From contig CANRMO010000106.1 of the NCBI GenBank assembly GCA_947631755.1, forward strand, positions 1-8,079: DNA of 8,079 nt. The letters are read 5' to 3'. The DNA comes from an uncultured Lachnospiraceae bacterium. GTDB lineage: Bacteria > Bacillota > Clostridia > Lachnospirales > Lachnospiraceae. This document shows, one piece after another, positions 4,710-8,079 of this stretch (its first letter is position 1; every line of letters starts with the position of its first letter). The notes under the pieces are model-generated. The model was not told where the DNA came from. It did not search any database and worked only from the letters and a program-made list of their open reading frames with translations. Position numbers and translations under genes: made by a program.

Positions 4710-5919
4710 AGGAAAAGTATATTCCGTCTCTTCCGTCAATCAGTATATTAAAAATATGTTTTCCAACGAATATGCCCTGTCGGTTGTATTTGTAAAAGGC
4801 GAGATATCCAATTGCAAATATCATAGTTCCGGGCATATTTATTTTACGATCAAAGATGAGGGCTCCCAGCTGGCCTGTGTGATGTTTCGCGGGGACAGAA
4901 ACGGCCTGGATTTTCAGATGGAAAACGGACAGGAGATTGTGGTCGGCGGCTCAATCAATGTGTATGAGCGGGACGGGAAATATCAGTTGTACGCGAAGAA
5001 GATTGTTCTGGCGGGGGACGGGTATCTGTCAGAGCAGTATGAAAAATTGAAGAAAAAACTGCAGCGGGCGGGATATTTTGATGAGAACCGGAAACTCCCG
5101 ATCCCCAGATATGCGAAACGGATCGGGATTGTTACGGCAAAGACCGGTGCGGCTATCCAGGATATGATCCACATCTCAGCCAGGAGAAATCCTTTTGTGC
5201 AGCTTATCTTATATCCGGCGAAAGTTCAGGGCGAGGGGGCGGCGGAGACGATCGTTCGCGGCATCCGGTATCTGGATGAACTGGGGGTGGACGTACTCAT
5301 CATAGGACGGGGCGGCGGCTCTATGGAGGATTTGTGGGCCTTTAATGAGGAAATTGTGGCGGATGCAGTCTTTGAGTGCCGGACGCCGGTGATCTCGGCG
5401 GTGGGCCACGAGACAGATTTCACGATTACTGATTTTGTGGCAGATCTGCGCGCGCCGACTCCCTCGGCGGCGGCGGAGCTGGCGGTCTATGATGTGAGGC
5501 AGGTGTTGTCCGCACTGTATGACTGTGAGGACCGGATGGCGAGAGCCATGCTGCAGCGGGTGGAGACATACCGGGGACAGCTGGATCACTGGGAGAGCCG
5601 TCTTAAAATGTTGAATCCATTGAATCAGGCAAGGGAAAAGCGGCAGAGGATGATGGATCTGGAGGACAGGCTGACCGTCTTTGTGCAGCAGATCATAAAG
5701 GACAAAAAACATGAGTTTGCTATGCTGGCGGGGAGGCTTGACAGCGTGAGCCCTTTAAAAAAACTGGAGAGCGGCTATGCGTTTGTCAGCGACGGTGCAG
5801 ATAAGATGGTCAATTCTGTGGAAGAAGTGAGGGCAGGGGACTCCCTGCACATAACTATGCTGGACGGTACGCTGGAGGCAGAGGTCACCGATGTTGTGAG
5901 ACGGAATTGGAGGAAATGA
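4702..5919 (+). CDS. xseA: Exonuclease VII large subunit
   Basis: This is the catalytic subunit of exonuclease VII, which degrades single-stranded DNA from both ends to short oligonucleotides in repair and recombination. In the 405 residues, the N-terminal OB-fold for ssDNA binding spans about 1-104 (VKGEISNCKYHSSGHIYFTIKD is typical). The catalytic region follows, with IGIVTAKTGAAIQDM (141-155), the invariant GRGGGSMEDLWAFN (202-215) and SAVGHETDFTITDFVADLRAPTPSAAAE (232-259), which carries the conserved His236 and Asp239. A coiled-coil arm spans about 265-350, and a C-terminal segment (LKKLESGYAFV) ends the protein. It is shorter than the E. coli protein (456) but normal for Clostridia. The ATG at 4702 overlaps nusB by 8 bases. 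Its TGA shares one base with the chosen xseB start, which fits the need for matched subunit levels. Confidence 0.96.
   Translation: MNRGKVYSVSSVNQYIKNMFSNEYALSVVFVKGEISNCKYHSSGHIYFTIKDEGSQLACVMFRGDRNGLDFQMENGQEIVVGGSINVYERDGKYQLYAKKIVLAGDGYLSEQYEKLKKKLQRAGYFDENRKLPIPRYAKRIGIVTAKTGAAIQDMIHISARRNPFVQLILYPAKVQGEGAAETIVRGIRYLDELGVDVLIIGRGGGSMEDLWAFNEEIVADAVFECRTPVISAVGHETDFTITDFVADLRAPTPSAAAELAVYDVRQVLSALYDCEDRMARAMLQRVETYRGQLDHWESRLKMLNPLNQAREKRQRMMDLEDRLTVFVQQIIKDKKHEFAMLAGRLDSVSPLKKLESGYAFVSDGADKMVNSVEEVRAGDSLHITMLDGTLEAEVTDVVRRNWRK
5909..5913 (+). promoter_or_regulatory. Ribosome binding site of xseB, inside the xseA end
   Basis: GGAGG lies 5 bases before the ATG at 5919 but only 2 bases before the ATG at 5916, and it overlaps the TTG at 5907. 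It therefore selects 5919, giving a TGATG junction with xseA. Confidence 0.65.
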
Positions 5920-6113
5920 TGGAACTCGAAGAGATTATGGACAAGCTGGAGGAGACAGTGCGCAGGATGGAACAGGAAAAGCTTTCCCTGGAGGAATCCT
6001 ATGCGTGTTTTTCCGAGGGCATGGAGTATGTCAAAAAGGGCAATGAGGCCATTGACCAGGTGGAGAAAAAAATACAGGTTTTGATGGAGAGCGGGGAAGA
6101 AGAGAATGAATGA
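5919..6113 (+). CDS. xseB: Exonuclease VII small subunit
   Basis: XseB is a small helical protein that binds the coiled-coil arm of XseA in several copies and is needed for active exonuclease VII. From the ATG at 5919 it is 64 residues: a first helix MELEEIMDKLEETVRRMEQE, the conserved loop LSLEESYACFSEGMEY, and a second helix VKKGNEAIDQVEKKIQVL, ending in an acidic tail. This is the complete family pattern at normal length (60-80). Starts at 5916 (ATG) and 5907 (TTG) would add one or four residues; ribosome-site spacing favours 5919. It shares one base with the xseA stop and overlaps the ispA start by 8 bases. A run of seven A (6066-6072) encodes Lys-Lys and does not disturb the frame. Confidence 0.94.
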   Translation: MELEEIMDKLEETVRRMEQEKLSLEESYACFSEGMEYVKKGNEAIDQVEKKIQVLMESGEEENE

Positions 6114-7005
6114 GGAGCTGCTGAGAGAGAAGATCCGGGATGTGGAGGACGGTTTTGCCGCCTATCTGCCGGAGGCCCGGGGATATCAGAAGACGGTCCT
6201 TGAGGCTATGAATTACAGTGTGCAGGCGGGGGGAAAACGGCTGCGCCCTTTGTTTATGCAGACGATGTATGCCCTTTTTGGGGGGGCGGATGAACGGGCA
6301 CTGCGCCCTTTTATGATGGCTATTGAGATGATACATACGTACTCTCTTGTGCACGATGATCTCCCGGCTATGGACAACGATGACTACCGCCGGGGCCGCC
6401 TGACGACCCACAAAAAATATGGGGAGGATATGGGGATCCTGACAGGGGATGCTCTGTTAAATGCCGCGTATGAGACAGCGTTTCTGGCGTTTGACAGCGG
6501 GACAGACAGCGGCAGGATCGGGAGAGCCCTCCAGGTGTTGGGGCGGAAATCCGGGATCTATGGCATGGTCGGAGGCCAGGTGGCGGATGTGGAGAATAAC
6601 GGTCGGTTTGTGGATGAGCAGATGCTTTATTTTGTCCATAAACACAAGACGGCTGCACTGATCGAGTGCTGTTTTATGGTGGGCGCGATCCTGGCGGGGG
6701 CTGGCGAAGAAGAGGTCAGGACGGCGGAGTCTATCGGGACAGATATTGGCCTGGCTTTTCAGATCCAGGATGATATTCTGGATGTCGTGGGAGATGAGGA
6801 GCGGATCGGCAAGCCGGTACACAGCGACGAAAAAAATGAGAAAACGACATATGTTTCCCTGTATGGACTTGAAAAAAGCAGGGAACTGGTAAGGCAGTAC
6901 ACAGAGAGCGGCCTGTCCTCTTTAAGGGGGCTCAGGGCCCAGGATGAGGCGGCCAGAGCGTTTTTGCTTGAATTGCTGGCGTCACTCATAGAAAGAGAAA
7001 ATTGA
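6106..7005 (+). CDS. ispA: Farnesyl diphosphate synthase (polyprenyl synthetase)
   Basis: This is a cytoplasmic trans-prenyltransferase that condenses dimethylallyl or geranyl diphosphate with isopentenyl diphosphate, giving the C15 precursor of undecaprenyl phosphate and quinone side chains. In the 299 residues, GGKRLRP at about 42-48 binds isopentenyl diphosphate. The first Asp-rich motif is DDLPAMD at 84-90, preceded by MIHTYSLVH. LTGDALL is at 112-118, GGQVADVE at 156-163, and the second Asp-rich motif DDILD at 222-226 is followed by GDEERIGKPVHSDEKNEKTT. The two extra residues inside the first motif (DD-x4-D) mark the bacterial type II farnesyl synthases, so C15 is the likely product, though C20 cannot be excluded. 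It overlaps xseB by 8 bases with GGGGAAG upstream. It contains a run of seven G (6280-6286). The stop codon overlaps the -35 box of a candidate dxs promoter. Confidence 0.94.
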   Translation: MNEELLREKIRDVEDGFAAYLPEARGYQKTVLEAMNYSVQAGGKRLRPLFMQTMYALFGGADERALRPFMMAIEMIHTYSLVHDDLPAMDNDDYRRGRLTTHKKYGEDMGILTGDALLNAAYETAFLAFDSGTDSGRIGRALQVLGRKSGIYGMVGGQVADVENNGRFVDEQMLYFVHKHKTAALIECCFMVGAILAGAGEEEVRTAESIGTDIGLAFQIQDDILDVVGDEERIGKPVHSDEKNEKTTYVSLYGLEKSRELVRQYTESGLSSLRGLRAQDEAARAFLLELLASLIEREN

Positions 7006-7032
7006 CATTTAATTAAATGCAGATTATATAAA
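7002..7032 (+). promoter_or_regulatory. Candidate sigma-A promoter for dxs
   Basis: A perfect TTGACA (7002-7007) overlaps the ispA TGA stop. The AT-rich run downstream offers TATATA at 7025-7030 (17-base spacer, 4 of 6) or TATAAA at 7027-7032 (19-base spacer, 5 of 6). The transcript would start near 7037-7040, leaving a very short leader before the ribosome site at 7042. The 48-base gap is markedly more AT-rich than its surroundings. It would let dxs be transcribed separately from the nusB-ispA unit. The -35 is strong and the -10 ambiguous. Confidence 0.55.
7006..7019 (+). repeat. 14-bp perfect palindrome in the dxs promoter spacer
   Basis: CATTTAATTAAATG reads the same on both strands and starts directly after the ispA stop codon. 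It overlaps the last two bases of the -35 box and otherwise lies between the -35 and -10 elements. That is a position where a bound dimeric regulator would block RNA polymerase. It could equally be a chance result in AT-rich DNA. No matching second copy was noticed in the window. Confidence 0.5.
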
Positions 7033-7041
7033 ATATTAAAC

Positions 7042-7045
7042 GAGG
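7042..7045 (+). promoter_or_regulatory. Ribosome binding site setting the GTG start of dxs
   Basis: GAGG lies 8 bases before the GTG at 7054. An in-frame TAA (7048-7050) stands just upstream, and the next in-frame ATG is about 160 bases downstream, so GTG is the only reasonable start. Confidence 0.75.
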
Positions 7046-7053
7046 ATTAAACA

Positions 7054-8079
7054 GTGGGTAAATTACTGGATCAGATTATAAAAGAAAACGACATAAAAAA
7101 TATTTCTCCGGAGGACTACAAAGCACTGGCGAAAGAGATCCGTGTCAGGCTGGTGAGGAGTGTGAGCCGGACAGGCGGCCATCTGGCTTCCAATCTGGGC
7201 GTTGTGGAGCTGACGATGGCGCTCCATCTCTGCCTGGACTTTCCGAAAGACAAGCTGGTGTGGGATGTGGGCCACCAGTCCTATGTGCACAAGCTTTTGA
7301 CCGGGAGGACGGATGTGTTTGATACGCTCCGGTGCATGGAGGGGATCAGTGGATTTCCGAAAATAAAAGAAAATCCAGCGGATACATTTGATACCGGGCA
7401 CAGCTCAACATCTATCTCTGTGGCTCTTGGACTGGCCAAGGCCAGAGATCTCCAGGAGACGGATGAGAAAGTGTTTGCTGTGATCGGGGATGGCTCCCTC
7501 ACGGGGGGCATGGCGTATGAGGCGCTGAATAATGCCGCCCAGATGCACTCCAATATCGTGGTGGTGCTCAATGACAACAATATGTCTATCGCCAGAAATG
7601 TCGGCGCTATGTCCAATTATCTGGGGAAGATCCGGACGAACCAGAAGTACCGGAACTTAAAGATCAATGTGGAAAACGCGCTGGATCAGATACCGAATCT
7701 CGGCCGCCCCATTGCAAGGCGGATCAAAAAGACAAAAGATTCCCTGAAATCCTTTCTCATACCCGGCATGCTCTTTGAGGATATGGGACTGATCTATATC
7801 GGGCCGGTGAACGGGCACGATATCAGAGAGATGGTGACCGCCTTTAACACGGCCTCGAAAATACAGGACCAGCCGGTCCTTGTACACGTCCTCACGAAAA
7901 AGGGAAAGGGATACCGCCCGGCGGAACAGAAACCAGATGTGTTCCACGGAGTGGGGGCATTTGATGTGAAGAGCGGGAAGCCAGAGGAGGAGACGGACGC
8001 TACATACACAAGTGTGTTCGGAAAGTGGCTCTGCGACAGGGCAGAGAAATATCCAGATATGGTCTCTGTCTGTGCCGCT
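7054..8079 (+). CDS. dxs: 1-deoxy-D-xylulose-5-phosphate synthase (3' end cut by window)
   Basis: Dxs is a thiamine diphosphate enzyme that joins pyruvate and glyceraldehyde 3-phosphate, releasing CO2, to give 1-deoxyxylulose 5-phosphate. This is the entry step of the MEP isoprenoid pathway and also feeds thiamine and pyridoxal synthesis. The frame is open for 342 codons to the window edge, a little over half of the usual 620 or so. Visible are SRTGGHLASNLG with the conserved active-site His43, WDVGHQSYVHKLLTGR, DTGHSSTSISVALGLA, the thiamine diphosphate/Mg motif from GDGSLTGG (145-152) to LNDNNMSI (172-179), GPVNGHD, and the HVLTKKGKGYRPAE and FHGVGAFD stretches that end domain I. Domain II, with the catalytic Glu, and domain III lie beyond the edge. 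The start is GTG. It follows ispA, an enzyme using the pathway's products, by 48 bases and may have its own promoter. Confidence 0.96.
   Translation, partial: MGKLLDQIIKENDIKNISPEDYKALAKEIRVRLVRSVSRTGGHLASNLGVVELTMALHLCLDFPKDKLVWDVGHQSYVHKLLTGRTDVFDTLRCMEGISGFPKIKENPADTFDTGHSSTSISVALGLAKARDLQETDEKVFAVIGDGSLTGGMAYEALNNAAQMHSNIVVVLNDNNMSIARNVGAMSNYLGKIRTNQKYRNLKINVENALDQIPNLGRPIARRIKKTKDSLKSFLIPGMLFEDMGLIYIGPVNGHDIREMVTAFNTASKIQDQPVLVHVLTKKGKGYRPAEQKPDVFHGVGAFDVKSGKPEEETDATYTSVFGKWLCDRAEKYPDMVSVCAA

Noticed and set aside
6066..6072. A-run in xseB as a programmed frameshift site
   Set aside because: The zero frame is a complete XseB of normal length, and no overlapping frame continues to anything recognisable.
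6241..6311. 11-bp direct repeat (CTGCGCCCTTT) in ispA at 6241 and 6301
   Set aside because: Both copies encode normal LRP-type segments in the conserved fold; 60-base spacing inside coding sequence without other repeat copies looks accidental.

Overview
The window is one strand-uniform block of a spore-forming Firmicute. Its GC content is about 50% by eye. The gene order (spoIIIAB to spoIIIAH, an Asp23/YqhY gene, nusB, xseA, xseB, ispA, dxs) is the one usual in Clostridia. The protein sequences look most like those of Lachnospiraceae (Clostridium cluster XIVa), which is an inference from remembered family sequences and not from a search. Every convincing gene is on the + strand, and the reverse-strand open frames are shadows of these genes.

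Region 1 (1-3838) is the spoIIIA sporulation operon from near the start of spoIIIAB to the end of spoIIIAH; spoIIIAA would lie just to the left. It encodes the mother-cell half of the channel ('feeding tube', A-Q complex) that joins mother cell and forespore during engulfment. SpoIIIAE/AD/AC and the membrane part of SpoIIIAF form the membrane module. SpoIIIAG and SpoIIIAH carry ring-building (RBM) domains. Genes overlap or nearly touch (ATGA, GTGA and an 11-nt overlap), except for a 117-nt gap between spoIIIAB and spoIIIAC. That gap holds a 9-bp hairpin whose loop is perfectly complementary over 9 nt to a site just upstream of spoIIIAC, plus a 7-codon open frame with the only good ribosome site there. 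SpoIIIAF is unusually short and lacks the soluble domain known from Bacillus.

Region 2 (3822-7005) starts with a very good sigma-A-type promoter (TTGGCA, 17 nt, extended TGcTATACT) whose -35 lies in the last codons of spoIIIAH. It would drive a housekeeping unit: an Asp23/YqhY protein, the antitermination factor NusB, both subunits of exonuclease VII and farnesyl diphosphate synthase. nusB to ispA are joined by short overlaps.

Region 3 (7002-8079) is a second candidate promoter. A perfect TTGACA overlaps the ispA stop codon, and a 14-bp perfect palindrome lies between it and the -10 region. Downstream is dxs, which starts at GTG and runs off the right edge after 342 codons. IspA and Dxs belong to the same isoprenoid supply line: Dxs makes the first MEP-pathway intermediate and IspA condenses the C5 products.

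No rho-independent terminator, RNA gene, mobile element or CRISPR array was seen. The gene content is ordinary and conserved. The points worth a second look are the structured spoIIIAB-spoIIIAC gap, the shortened SpoIIIAF, and the palindrome in the dxs promoter.
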